Of a stretch of 64,000 nucleotides of DNA, positions 34,832-46,789 are shown one piece after another. The stretch spans positions 62,001 through 126,000 of the forward strand of contig JXTC01000392.1 in assembly GCA_002914845.1 (NCBI GenBank), written 5' to 3'. Made by a program: the position numbers and the translations under genes. The stretch's first letter is position 1. The number at the start of each line of letters is the position of its first letter. Source of the stretch: Trema orientale. Its lineage: Eukaryota; Streptophyta; Magnoliopsida; Rosales; Cannabaceae. Under the pieces are notes generated by a model that saw only the letters and a list, made by a program, of their open reading frames with translations, searched no databases and was not told where the DNA came from.

Positions 34832-37800
34832 GCTCTGTGCTCTACCAATTGCAGATTGACTATCACAATGTATGTAAATTACAGGCACAGGTTTTGGCCA
34901 TCTTGGAATATCCTCTAAGAAGTGGCGGAGCCATTCAGCTTCTTCCCCACATTTATCCAGTGCGATAAATTCAGATTCTATAGTGGATCTGGCAATAACA
35001 GTTTGTTTCGAGGATTTCCATGACACTGCTGCACCTCCTAGTGTGAACACATAACCACTAGTAGACTTTGAGTCTTTAATATCAGATATCTAATTTACAT
35101 CACTGTAACTTTCAAGTACAGAGGGATATCTTGTATAGTGCAGCCCATAATTACGTGTAAACCGTAAGTATTTTAATACTCTTATAATCCCTTGCCAATG
35201 CTCAGCTCCAGGATTACTTGTGTATCTACTTAGTTTACTAACTGCATAGGTAATATCTGGTCTTGTATAACTCATCAAGTACATTAGACTGCCTATCACT
35301 CTAGAGTATTCTACTTGAGAAACACTCTCACCTTTATTCTTGGATAAACGTAAAGTTAAATATATTGGTGTTTTGACAACTCCAGAATTATCTTTATCGA
35401 ATTTTCCAAGAATATTGTCCACATAATGTGACTGACTTAAAACAAGCCCATCTGATACTCTTGAGATTTTCATTCCCAAAATGACATCGGCTAAGCTCAT
35501 GTCTTTCATGTCAAATCTTGAATTCAACATATTTTTGGTAGATTTGATCATTTTATCATCACTACCAACAATGAGCATGTCATCAACGTAAAGACACAAA
35601 ATGACACAACCATTTTCGGTGTCTTTGACATATACACATTTGACACATTCGTTGATTTTAAATCCATTAGCCTTCATAGCATTATCAAATTTTTCATGCC
35701 ATTGTTTCGGGGCTTGTTTAAATCCATACAAGGATTTCACCAACTTACAGACTTTCTTTTCTTGCCCTGGTGCAGAAAAACCTTCAGGTTGTTCCATGTA
35801 GATCTCTTCCTCTAGATCTCCATTTAGAAAGGCTGTTTTTACATCCATTTGGTGTATTTTGAGATTCCGTAATGCAGCAATCGCAAGTACCATCCTAATG
35901 GAATTTATTCTCATCACAGGAGAATAAGTGTCAAAGTAGTCCAGACCTTCTATCTGTCTGTAATCTTTAATTACAAGTCTTGCCTTGTACTTATCAATCG
36001 ATCCATCGGCTTTCATTTTCCTTTTANGTTCGTTTTGACGAACTTGCTTCTTCTTTGGATTTACAAGGAAATACATGTTCAAAGAACGATGCATTCCTTG
36101 ATTCCATTATCGTGTTCTTATGTATGTCTGGGATTTTTGACTCATACACAAGAAATCGATAAGCACTACTGTTTTGTGCATAGCCAATAAAAATGCAATC
36201 AACAGTTCTCGGACCAATTTTCACCTTCTTAGGTGTTGGTACGGCCACTTTGGCACATCCCCATATTCGTAAATAGTTGTAGGATAGTTTTCTTCCTTTC
36301 CACAACTCATATGGAGTCTTTTCTATTTTCTTTTTGGGTACCTTATTCAAAAGGTAATTGGCCGTCAAAATGGCTTCTCCCCACATATTCTGGGATAACC
36401 CAGAACTTATTAACATTGCATTCATCATTTCTTTCAAGGTACGATTCTTTCGCTCAGCAACTCCATTTGACTGAGGCGAGTAAGGTGCTGTAGTTTCGTG
36501 TATGATTCCATACTGTGCACAGATTTCCTCAAAAAGTGAATCATACTCTCCACCTCGATCACTTCTCAGCACCTTAATTTTCTTATTGAGTTGATTCTCA
36601 ACTTCATTCTTATGGAGAACAAACTTCTCTATAGCTTCGTCCTTGGATTTTAGCAAATACACATAACAGTATTTTGTGCTATCATCAACAAAAGTAATAA
36701 AATACTTATTGCCTCCCCTTATTTGTACAAATTTCAAATCACAAATATCACTGTGAATTAAATCAAGGAGTTTAGTGTTCCTCTCAACACTTTGAAACGA
36801 TGACCTAGTCAGTTTTGCCTCAACACAAGTTTCACACTTGTGTTTTGAATCAATATTAAAAGCGGGTATGTGGTTTAAGTTAATTAATCTATGCAAAGTA
36901 TCATAATTAACGTGTCCTAGTCTACCATGCCATACATTGGAAGACTCAAGCAAATAAGCAGAAGGGCTAGCTTTATTATTACTTGGCTTAATAGTCATTA
37001 CATTCAGTTTAAAAAGCCCATCACATACATAGCCCTTCTCCACATACAATCTGCTCTTAGACAAAACTACTTTATCTGACTCGAACACCATGTGGAATCC
37101 ATGCTTATTCAGCAACGAACCGGACACTAAGTTCTTGCCGATCTCCGGCACATACAATACATCGTTCAGAGTCAGCTCCTTCCCAGAAGTCATCTTTAAG
37201 ACCATCTTGCCTTGGCCTTCGATAGTGGATGTGGCAGAGTTTCCCATAAATAACTTCTCCCCGCTCTCAAGCAGTTTGAAGAAAGTGAAAAAATCTTTGT
37301 CAGAGCATACGTGCCGAGTGGCACCGGTGTCAAGCCACCATTCTTTGGGATTAGACCTAACTAGGTTCATTTCAGAAACTACTGCACGGAGGTCTATATC
37401 AGAAACCTCTTGAGTAATTTCATCCACTATGTTGGCTTCATTCTTCTTCTTCTTTGGAAGTCGACAGTCTGAAGCCTTGTGACCCATCTTATCACAGTTG
37501 AAGCACTTCCCTTGGAATTTCTGCTTCTTGCCTATCCCACCTTTAGGCCCCAACTTATGGCTTGGCTGTTTTTGTTTATTCTTCTTGGCTTTAAAGCCTT
37601 GAGAATGTTCTACAACATTTGCCTTAGCCATAGGCGTACTCGACGATACTCCTGACTTTTCAGCACGTCTGTTGTCTTCCTCAATGCGAAGTCGCACAAC
37701 AAGCTCTTCAAGGTTCATTGCCTTTCACTTGTGTTTGAGGTAGCTCTTGAAATCCTTCCATGTAGGGGGTAGCTTTTCAATGACAGTAGCTACTTGGAAG

Positions 37801-38363
37801 GGTTCACATATGACCATCCCCTCTGCCTGAATTTCATGCAGAATCAATTGAAATTCTTGAACTTGACTGATTACTATTTTGGAGTCGACCATTTTAAAGT
37901 CTAGGAAGCGTCCCACCATAAATTTTTTGGACCCAACATCCTCAGTCTTATATTTATGGTCAAGTGACTCCCATAATTCCTTTGCCGTCTTCTTATTATG
38001 ATAAACTTCGTATAAAGAATCGGTTAAACCGTTCATTACATAATTACGGCAAAGGTAGTCTGACTGTTTCCAAGCATCAACCACAGCGATGACATGGAAG
38101 TCTTGCTCATTTTCATTAGCTTTTGGAGCCTCCTCAGTCAAGAACCTCGCAAGGTTTAATGTGGTCAGATAGAATAACATCTTCTGTTGCCACATTTTGA
38201 AGTTCAACCTATTGAACTTCTCAGGCTTCTCTCCGTGGTGCAATGCTGGTACCACCGGAGTCACCACAAGGGTTGGCATTTGAGCCACAACAGGAGCAGG
38301 CACATGGGCCATAGCAGGATTGTTTGATTCAGTTGTCATTTCTGACAAGAATAACAAATCCAA
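34688..38363 (-). other. Copia gag-pol region (fossil)
   Basis: Domain order along the minus strand: gag ([20 protein letters not shown]), CCHC zinc knuckle, protease, GAG-pre-integrase (WHGRLGHVNYDTLHRLINLN), integrase, RT, RNase H. The N at 36027 lies between integrase and RT, and the usual variable linker between these domains is short or absent there. Not a host gene. Confidence 0.88.
36027..36027. other. Assembly gap (single N) in Copia pol
   Basis: One unresolved base in the integrase-RT linker; no repeat flanks it. Confidence 0.95.
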
Positions 38364-38604
38364 TGAGATTTCTTTTTCTAGAAATAAACGGCAATAATCA
38401 AATATTACTCAATAGACAAACTCCTAGGAAAGACCACGGAGGGGTCACAAACGGTCCCACTTAAAATCCAGCCTCTTAGACAGAATTTGTCTAAATTGTA
38501 ATTGTTCAATTATCACAATTTATTAAAGAAATATCATAATATATAAATCCAGATATATTATAAAGCAATAACACATAAAAGATAAATAACTGTTTTAAGA
38601 TTGT

Positions 38605-38961
38605 TGGACAATTTTAACTATTGCAAGTAATAATATATCTAGAAAATGAAAATATAACAATAACATGTTATAACATATGATTTAACAAATAACTTGGATA
38701 AATAATTATCATGAAGTCAAATCAAATAACGTAACAAAATAAATCACAATTAATTTACTATAATAATAATTATGATTATAATGACCAAAATAACAAAGGA
38801 GTTTAAGGAAATCAAACCGAGTCTTGTGTTTCACACAATTTCCTTAAAACAGTTACGCCTCCTTACCGGGGTGCTTAGAGGAATGTCAGCAGCGTCTGTT
38901 TCCCAGGATAAAACGGTTCACGAATAGCAACGTTGCACCAACTTGCTACTCACAACGAACT
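38605..38961 (-). repeat. Copia LTR, partial, cut at N
   Basis: The first 357 bp of the LTR (TGTTGGACAATTTTAACTAT...) match 32766 onward, then the sequence stops at N 38962. Confidence 0.85.
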
Positions 38962-38962
38962 N
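38962..38962. other. Assembly gap (single N) in Copia 5' region
   Basis: The LTR stops and gag sequence of a second copy resumes directly after this base. Confidence 0.95.
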
Positions 38963-39783
38963 TTAGGCCCCAACTTATGGCTTGGCTGTTTTTGTTTATT
39001 CTTCTTGGCTTTAAAGCCTTGAGAATGTTCTACAATATTTGCCTTAGCCATAGGCGTACTTGACGATACTCCTGACTTTTCAACACGTATGTTGTCTTTC
39101 TCAATGCGAAGTTGCACAACAAGCTCTTCAAGGTTCATTGCCTTTCGCTTGTGTTTGAGGTAGCTCTTGAAATCCTTCCATGCAGGGAGTAGCTTTTCAA
39201 TGATAGTAGCTACTTGGAAGGGTTCACCTATGACCATCCCCTCATCCTGAATTTCATGCAGAATCAATTGAAATTCTTGAACTTGACTGATTACTATTTT
39301 GGAGTCGACCATTTTAAAGTCTAGGAAGCGTCCCACCACAAATTTCTTGGACCCAGCATCCTCACTCTTATATTTATGGTCAAGTGACTCCCATAATTCC
39401 TTTGCTGTCTTCTTATTATGATACACGCTATATAAAGAATCAGTCAAACTATTCATTACATAGTTACAGCACAGGTAGTCAGACTGTTTCCAAGCATCAA
39501 CCGCAGCGATGACATGGAAGTCTTGCTCATTTTCATTGGCTTTTAGAGCCTCCTCAGTCAAGAACCTTGCAAGGTTTAATGTGGTCAGATAGAATAACAT
39601 CTTCTGTTGCCACATTTTGAAGTTCAACTCATTAAACTTCTCAGGCTTCTCTCCGTGGTGGACTGCTGGTACCACCGGAATCACCACAGGGGTTGGCATT
39701 TGAGCTACAACAGGAGCAGGCACATGGGCCATAACAGGATTGTTTGATTCAATTGCCATTTCTGGCAAGAATAACAATTCCAA
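38963..39783 (-). other. Second Copia gag block (fossil)
   Basis: Repeats the gag region of 37549-38363 with roughly one residue in ten different, too many for a plain overlap of one locus. It begins exactly at the N. Belongs to a second family member or a diverged haplotype. Confidence 0.82.
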
Positions 39784-40032
39784 AGAGATTTCTTTTTCTA
39801 GAAATAAACGACAATAATCAAATATTACTCAATAGACAAACTCCCAGGAAAGACCACGGAGGGGTCACAAACGGTCCCACTTAAAATCCAGCCTCCTAGA
39901 CAGAACTTGTCTAAATTGTAATTGTTTAATTATCACAATTTATTAAAGAAATATCTCCAATCACAATATATAAATCCAGATATATTACAAAGCAATAACA
40001 CATAAAAGACATATAACTGTTTTAAGATTATT

Positions 40033-41081
40033 GGATAATTTTAGCTATTGCAAGTAATAATATATCTAGAAAATAAAAATATAACAATAACATGTTATAA
40101 CATATGATTTAATAAATAACTTGGATAAAAATAATTATCATGAAGTTAAATCAAATAACAAAACAAAATAAATCACAATTAATTTACTATAATAATAATA
40201 ATGATTATAATGACCAAAATAACAAAGGAGTTTAAGGAAATCAAACCGAGTCTTGTGTTTCACACAATTTCCTTAAAACAGTTACGCCTCCTCACCGGGG
40301 TGCTTAGAGGAATGTCAGCAACGTCTGTTTCCCAGGATAAAATAGTTCACGAATAGCAACGTCGCACCAACTTGCTACTGACAACGAACTGAGCAATGCC
40401 CAAACTCTATCACTAGAACTCAAGAGAACTTGACCACTCTAATAAGAAAGAACAAGAACTCAAACTTTCTAACTTCTAACTAACTCTCTCTAACTTCTAA
40501 CTAACTTTTCTTAACCGCCACAGAGAGAAATGGAAGAGAGGAATAGGCTAAGAAGTATTTTGGTGTGTCTTGGTATATCTAAGAGTGAAGGAGATGGTCT
40601 CCTTTTATAGTGTTCATGGGGGAACCAAGCCATTAACATCCCATTAATATAAAAACGTTTTTCTATTATAACATAACAGCCCATTAATATGGCTGACAAA
40701 CGTTTGTCTGTTACAATGTAACAGCAACAGCCCATTAATATGGCTGAAAAATGTTTGTCTGTTACAACATAACAGCCCATTAATATGGCTGAAAAACGTT
40801 TGTCTATTACAACGTAACAGCCATAGCCCATTAATATGGTTGAAAAACAGAAAAACGTTTGGCTGTTACAACATAACTGCCAAAACGTTTTTAACAGCCA
40901 AAACGTTTTTGGCTGTTACCTCAGCTTTATGAGGCCTAATAAATGTCCAAAAATGAATTTTGTAACTCTTGTATGTTATAAATTTAATTCTAGAACTTTC
41001 TCACTTTGGGTTTCAATTTCTCATTCACCCATGCCTCAAAATGGCTATTAACAATGGTTTTTCCAAACCATTTCTCCAACA
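40033..41081 (-). repeat. Copia LTR, right
   Basis: Starts near TTGGATAATTTTAGCTATTG and ends CTCCAACA. Homologous to 32766-34056 but without the internal duplicated block, hence about 1.05 kb, probably the natural LTR length. Confidence 0.82.
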
Positions 41082-42895
41082 GTTATAAGGAGAGCAATTT
41101 TAGAGCCTCAAGACCCACATGGCAATGTATATTCCACACAGGCTACTTTTTCTCCATTACGCAATTTGTATAATTGTGTGTGCTCATTTGGGCATTTACT
41201 TTCGGCGAGGAATAAAATGGTGTCTATCTACCTTTGGAAAATGGAATGGAGTGCTTTAGTGTTAAGGGATTGACCATTTGACCAACCCAATTAAATTCCT
41301 GAGTCTTCTAACCAACATTTTGTGATCTCAAAGGTCCTAGCATAGACTTATTTATATATTTTTGCACATTCTTTGGCACACATCTTTTTGATAATTTTTT
41401 TTAAGGGTACAATTTTATTAAAGTCAAATAAAGGTTAGATAGTAAATCGAGTTACATAGAACTTTTTACTATTAGAATCAAGAAATCAATTTATAAACTT
41501 GAAGACAAAAGAACCATTAAAGATCTCAGAGGAAAGACGGTCTCCATCAACAGTCTTCAAGAAGAACTCTATGAAGGATGTATTAGAGAACTTCAATAGC
41601 TCGTTTTGAGTATTTAGTATCAGAATTGACACTTTTGATTAACTCATCATAAGAGTTTATGTAAAATATAATCAGCAGTAGTAATAAACTCTCCAAATCT
41701 GAGTTATAAATGATACAGATCTGAAGGATAACCATATTATTAAAATAAAAAATATTAACAAAATCTAAAACTACCACATATCTAGATTTAGATGGACTAA
41801 AAATACTATATATCTGGATTTAGGTGACAACTATTTTTATGAATAGAATGATTATTTAAAATAAAAGCAACTACGAGAAATTAAAAAGAGAAGAACCTGT
41901 ACCGGAGGGGAGGGGAATCCCCCTTTCCGATGGAAGGAAAATACCTGCTACTATATAGAAACCAAAATATAAGGTTCCCATTGCAGAATTATGCCAAACT
42001 TCAGTATATATATATATATATATATATATATTTAAGTTAACCCTTATATGCTAAAGAGATAGTGAAACAACAATATGACGCAACCATATAAAAGTTCGAA
42101 AAGAAATATAATTAGTAGATTCGTATTCCATCACTAAATATTCATAGAAGTCATCGAATTAATAATTATAGATGAAGACATATGCTATAGAAATTTTATT
42201 GACACGCAAAACGGCAAAAGCTAAAATGAGAATCAAAGGGGCACTTAGTTTTAATCCTATTAACGTATTATGGACTCCAAATATCAAATAAGTTCTAAAT
42301 TTTATAAATAACCAATTTTTAATAAATTTCAATTAGTAGGAAATTAAGCCTCATAATTATTTTATTTTAAAGAGGCACCCTAAAGTTTGTTTTTAAAAAT
42401 ACTGAAAAATATTCCCATAAAGCCCTCCTGCCGCCTCAGGTAAATATAAAGTTTGTTTTTTAGCTTATGAATCCCCGAACTCACAATTCCTCACACAATA
42501 GTCCTTGGCAATGATTTCTGTCCAAAACTCCCATTATACATTCCATGAATGGCACCTGAATCATTTGAGCGCGCTAATGAGATTTTTTTTTATTTTATAA
42601 AATAGGGTTTAATTAATGATCTCCACTTATTATAAATTAAAGGAAAATACCTACTACTATCCAATCCCCATCCCATCCCATTAGGAATAATAGGCTTTCA
42701 TGCCTACCCCCGTGTGACTCGAGTCTAGGACGAGATCTCAGGTAATAGGTGCTCTTACTACTTGAGCCAACCTACTTCATCAGTATGCTAATGAGAGTTA
42801 GATCATCGTCTCCTTCATTTTAATTTCACATGCAAAATTTTGGAATTTTTTATTTAAAAATTTGATAATATTATAAAAACTATCAGATCACCCTT
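41082..42895. other. Gene-free stretch between Copia and hAT element
   Basis: No gene seen. It contains a (TA)n run at about 42005-42031, a SINE-like piece (42700-42775), and an AT-rich block (41400-41960) with a faint resemblance to 59660-60150. Confidence 0.45.
42700..42775 (-). mobile_element. tRNA-derived SINE head, copy 2
   Basis: The reverse complement has a box A-like TGGCTCAAGTAG (42758-42769) and a box B-like GACTCGAGTCAC (about 42714-42725), collinear with 31783-31853 (shared GTGGTAAGAGCACCTA-type core). Two independent copies support a dispersed SINE family. Confidence 0.55.
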
Positions 42896-42903
42896 TTTTA
42901 TAT

Positions 42904-43455
42904 TAGAGATGTCAATATGAGCTGAACCACATTCCGGAAAAAAAAAAAAAAACACGGTACCGGCCCTGGCCTACATTAGTAGAGGCTGGGTTAGGCCTCA
43001 ATCATAGGCTTACATGCCCGACCCGATCCGACCCACATTAGGCCCATGTTTAGTCATTCTATATATAATTTTAAATATATTTCTTAATCAAATTTTAAAA
43101 AATCTTAATTAAATACTTTCATTTATATGCTTGTAATGATATTTATTTACTTATTTTTATTTATTTTCAATTTATTTAAATTTTAAAAGAATATGAATGA
43201 GTTTTAGGCTCACGATATTTTAAAACATAGAATAACAACAAAATTAGGCCCATATTTGGCCGCATAGGCATTGCCTATTTAGGCCCACATAAAATATAGG
43301 ATGGGGCTGTGGGCCGTGCGGGGCCCTTTAATAAGAATATGGATCGGTCCGGTCTGACCTTTTTAGGCGGGCCGGACCTAGACTCAGTACAAAGTCCATA
43401 TGGACTTATCAAATGTGGACCGGGCCGGCCTAAGCCAGCTCACTTTAAATCTCTA
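42904..43455. mobile_element. Non-autonomous hAT element with GGGCC-rich ends, 552 bp
   Basis: The ends TAGAGATGTCAATATGAGCTG and the reverse complement of CAGCTCACTTTAAATCTCTA form imperfect inverted repeats. Flanks TTTTATAT (42896-42903) and TTTTATAC (43456-43463) are 7/8 matched target duplications. GC-rich subterminal blocks (GGGTTAGGCC, GGGCCGGCC) surround an AT-rich centre, as in the 15263 element. No coding capacity. Confidence 0.75.
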
Positions 43456-43463
43456 TTTTATAC

Positions 43464-43970
43464 CATAATTTGGAACAATGTGTTTTGTCCTTAATTAGAT
43501 TCTGACCTTCATAGTATGAGCACAAGTGGAACTCTCTTTTTAAATAGTAACAAGTTGATATTATTGTAATTCTAAGGCAATGAACTACCAACTTGATCTA
43601 TTCTTTTTTTTTAAGTTCTGCTACCTTACATATCGTTCTTCACTATATGACCTTGTGCCAGTCACATGACGTATAACAGGAGTTTTGGACAGAAGTTACT
43701 AGCAAGGACCAAGGCGTGACGAATTTGTAAGTTTGGGGGTTCATAAGTTAAAACAAAAAAGTAAGGGACTTAAGTGCCAGATCTGAGAAAGGTTGGGGAC
43801 CCCTGGTGTTATTAATGCAAAAAGTAAAATGCATATACTTATTTATTAGGTATATTTTGAATTCTCTTTCTAAAATAATGGAAAGAGCAATTCCAAAAAG
43901 GAGTCAGGTTACCCCTTTTTCGGAAAAAAAAAAAAAAAAAAAACAGAAGTCGGTATCTTTGGTTGGTGAG
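43464..43970. other. Intergenic stretch and UBC promoter region
   Basis: No coding region. The last part is the proximal promoter of the downstream gene, with a long poly-A at 43925-43943. Confidence 0.5.
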
Positions 43971-43974
43971 TATG

Positions 43975-43981
43975 TATAAAA
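43975..43981 (+). promoter_or_regulatory. TATA box of the UBC gene
   Basis: TATAAAA about 110 bases before the ATG; transcription would start near 44005-44010. Confidence 0.55.
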
Positions 43982-44084
43982 GCAGTGGCCGTGGTTTTAA
44001 ATTACTCATTCGTATATTTCGTAACCCCAAATAAAAAAAAAAAAAGAAATAAAAAGAGATCAGAGCTTTTGTTTTTCTTCTTCC

Positions 44085-46789
44085 ATGGCTGCTGCGACAC
44101 AAACACAAGCAAGCCTCCTCCTTCAAAAGCAACTCAAAGGTCAATGACCAGTCGATCTTTCTATTTGATTTTCCTTCTGTGTTCGATTTCGTTTTTTTTT
44201 TTTGATTAAATAATCGTTTGGGGTTTTATTTATGTATTTATTTTTTGTGGTTTTGGTTTCTGCAGAGCTCTACAAAACCCCGGTTGATGGCTTCTCGGCT
44301 GGTTTGGTCGATGAGAGCAATATCTTTGAATGGAGAGTCACGATAATCGGTCCCCCTGATACTCCCTAGTATGTTTCAATCTTTTCTTTTNTATGTTTGA
44401 GAAAGAAAAAACAAAAAACAAAAAAAACTATTATTTGAGTTTGTTATTGGCAATCTGATTCCTCAAATTAATTTGTGTTGCTATAAGAAAGGATACTTTT
44501 TTATTTTCTTTATTATTCTCCTTGTGATCTTATTAGAAAGATGTTTCTAGTGATCTATGAGCTTGTATTTGATGTGTTCATAATTCGTTAATATCTGTTA
44601 AAGAAAAATTTAAAAAATCACTAGTAATGCCTCAAAGCTAAGTCACATTATTCAAGATATGAATTCCAGAAAGGAAAAAAAAAAAAGGCAAAGTTTTTTT
44701 AGCCGCTTTAAATTTTGAACTGTGAGAATTCACCTGAATGAGTTTTGTGTTACTCCATCTTGGTGCTAGTGACGGTGGTTTCTTTAATGCCATTATGAGT
44801 TTCCCTTCCGATTATCCAAACAAGCCACCAACAGTGAGATTTACCTCAGAGATGTGGCATCCTAATGGTAATCACTTCTCTATGTTTTTGAGTTTGTAAG
44901 TCACAAATTGATATAACTTGTTTCCCTTTTTGAGTTGGGAAAACTTCTTTAAGGTTTATGTCTTATTTTCAGTTTACTCCGATGGAAAGGTTTGTATTTC
45001 AATTCTTCATGCTCCAGGCGACGACCCAAATGGCTATGAGCTTGCAAGTGAGCGATGGAATCCACTTCATACGGTATGTATTTGAAGTTTCAAGGCATAT
45101 CTATGGCTTAATCATCATGGACATTCTATGTTCATTGTTTTGTATTGTTTGTTTATAACTTTTGGTGATGTGAAGTTATAGAACATATAGTTAAGACTTA
45201 AGTTCGTGATAGAAACCACAGAATACTTCCATAATGATATGCATGGACAATTCTTTTCCTTTCCTTTTCCGTTTTATTTATTTAACATTAGCATCGAATG
45301 AAGTGAATTTTTGGATATAGCTGTTTGTCAGCTACGGTTCTGAATGCAAGTTGTTTGGGAATGAGAATGAGAATGAGAAGTGAAAACTTGGAGCTGCACA
45401 TGTGGTCACTAATTGAGTTTTGCATGTAACTTATCTACTGTGTTTTGGTCATCTGATGTTAGCTCTGATTCACAGCTTAACTAGGTGGTGGCCAATTCTA
45501 AGACTGAAGGTTGAGATTTATTGCAGAGACAATTGAACAATTGCACTATGGATCTCAACCTGGGCCCAAATTGAGATGCTTGTGCTTAAATCCTAGCACA
45601 GCTCTGGCTTTGAGTTCCTTTTTTTTTTTCTTTTTCAAACACTGCATTTTTTAACCCACAACTTGTATGAGTAACTGAAGCATGATTCAACTGGAAAAGA
45701 ACTTTTATCGGTTCACTATGACAGTTTGTTTGAAATCGTTGCATATGCTAGACCCTTAACATTTTTGTGATGATTTACTTTCAAAATTTTTGGTCCAACT
45801 GGTTTTGGTGTAGGATGCCCCAAGTGAGCATGTGGAAAGAGGATCAAATAGGCCTATGCTCAAATGGGTTTGTGTTGGATATACTGCGGTGGCGAAATTT
45901 CAATTGATGCATATGTAGTTTAATGTGCAAAATTGCAGTGTGCACTACACTTTTGTAATTAGAGGTGGATTTTCAACTTTGTGGAACTTCAGCCTTCATG
46001 GTTGCTGTTAAGTAGTGGTGTAGAGCTTGGAGTTGGATAACTCCAAAATCAGTTCAAGTTGTATACAAAAATATTTTGATAAGGAAAAATTGATTACAAA
46101 GCCTTGTTTCAGAGGAGCATTGGAGCTTTTAGAACCTTGAACTACATGGATGATTGGGTTCTGATGGTCCAGATTGGGCCTATGAAAAGAGTCATAGCCA
46201 TGACAATTTCATCTGCACTCATTCTAGTTGAGTAATGAATGCTGATGAATTCAACATTTTACAAATATTGCTCTACAAAACCTAGAATAGGTTCCATATT
46301 ATCCTCATGATCTGCTTGACTTCGATTGATTAGAAAGTTTTCATTGTTTTTGTTGTTATAGGTAGTTAGAAACAGATTTTTGAGGCTTTACTTTTACTGA
46401 GCATTTTCTTTTAAGTTTCACTTTCTAATTTCTCGTCTATGCATAAATGTTGTATTCCTCGATGCTATGCACATAATGCACAACTATACTGATGAATTTA
46501 ACTTCAATTTGTAGGTTGAGAGTATAGTGTTGAGCATTATATCAATGCTCTCGAGCCCTAATGATGAATCTCCTGCAAATGTTGAAGCTGCGGTATGTGA
46601 GAAAGTTTTCTTACATTCATCACTTATCTCAACACAGTTCACTTATCTTAACATGGTATTGTACTTTGTACTTGATTCTTATTTAGCATCTATTCTCATG
46701 ATGTATTGCAGAAAGAATGGAGAGAAAGAAGGAGCGAATTCCGGAAGAAAGTGAGTCGCTGTATCAGAAAATCACATGAAATGTTATAA
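44085..46789 (+). CDS. UBC7: Ubiquitin-conjugating enzyme E2, UBC7/UBE2G type
   Basis: Accepts ubiquitin from E1 on a cysteine and passes it on with an E3. The UBC7/13/14 group of plants (UBE2G relatives) is linked to ER-associated protein degradation. Six exons with GT-AG introns, frame kept throughout: 44085-44139, 44266-44368, 44770-44867, 44973-45073, 46515-46592, 46712-46789, giving 170 residues. It starts [20 protein letters not shown]. The HPN motif is at residues 83-85 and the catalytic Cys93 in KVCISILH. The acidic-loop insertion after the active site ([17 protein letters not shown]) is typical of this E2 subgroup. The C-terminus reads [12 protein letters not shown]. Length and all key residues are normal. 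A single N (44391) lies in intron 2. The exact paralogue (UBC7, 13 or 14) cannot be told apart here. Confidence 0.95.
44391..44391. other. Assembly gap (single N) in UBC intron 2
   Basis: Unresolved base 23 bp into the intron; no flanking duplication, no effect on coding. Confidence 0.95.

Larger units (their letters stand above)
32766..41081 (-). mobile_element. Ty1/Copia retrotransposon, composite of more than one family copy
   Basis: Minus-strand Copia fossil. The left LTR is its 3' LTR (32766-34056), then RNase H (about 34690-35050, STIESEFIA), RT (about 35090-36020, [20 protein letters not shown]), integrase (about 36100-36900, SNGVAERKNRTLKEMM), protease-like DTGATRH, a CCHC knuckle (CFNCDKMGHKASDC) and gag (about 37700-38363). 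A 5' LTR starts at 38605 but stops at N 38962, after which a second, diverged gag block (38963-39783) leads to another LTR (about 40033-41081). The frames are mostly open, with few breaks besides the gaps. Bases outside the outer ends differ (CTTTT left, GTTAT right), so no target duplication. Relatively young. Confidence 0.85.

Noticed and set aside
41400-41960. Possible repeat pair with 59660-60150
   Set aside because: Only short shared phrases (CTTCAATAG.GCTC, GATTATTTAAAAT) in AT-rich DNA; too weak to call by eye.
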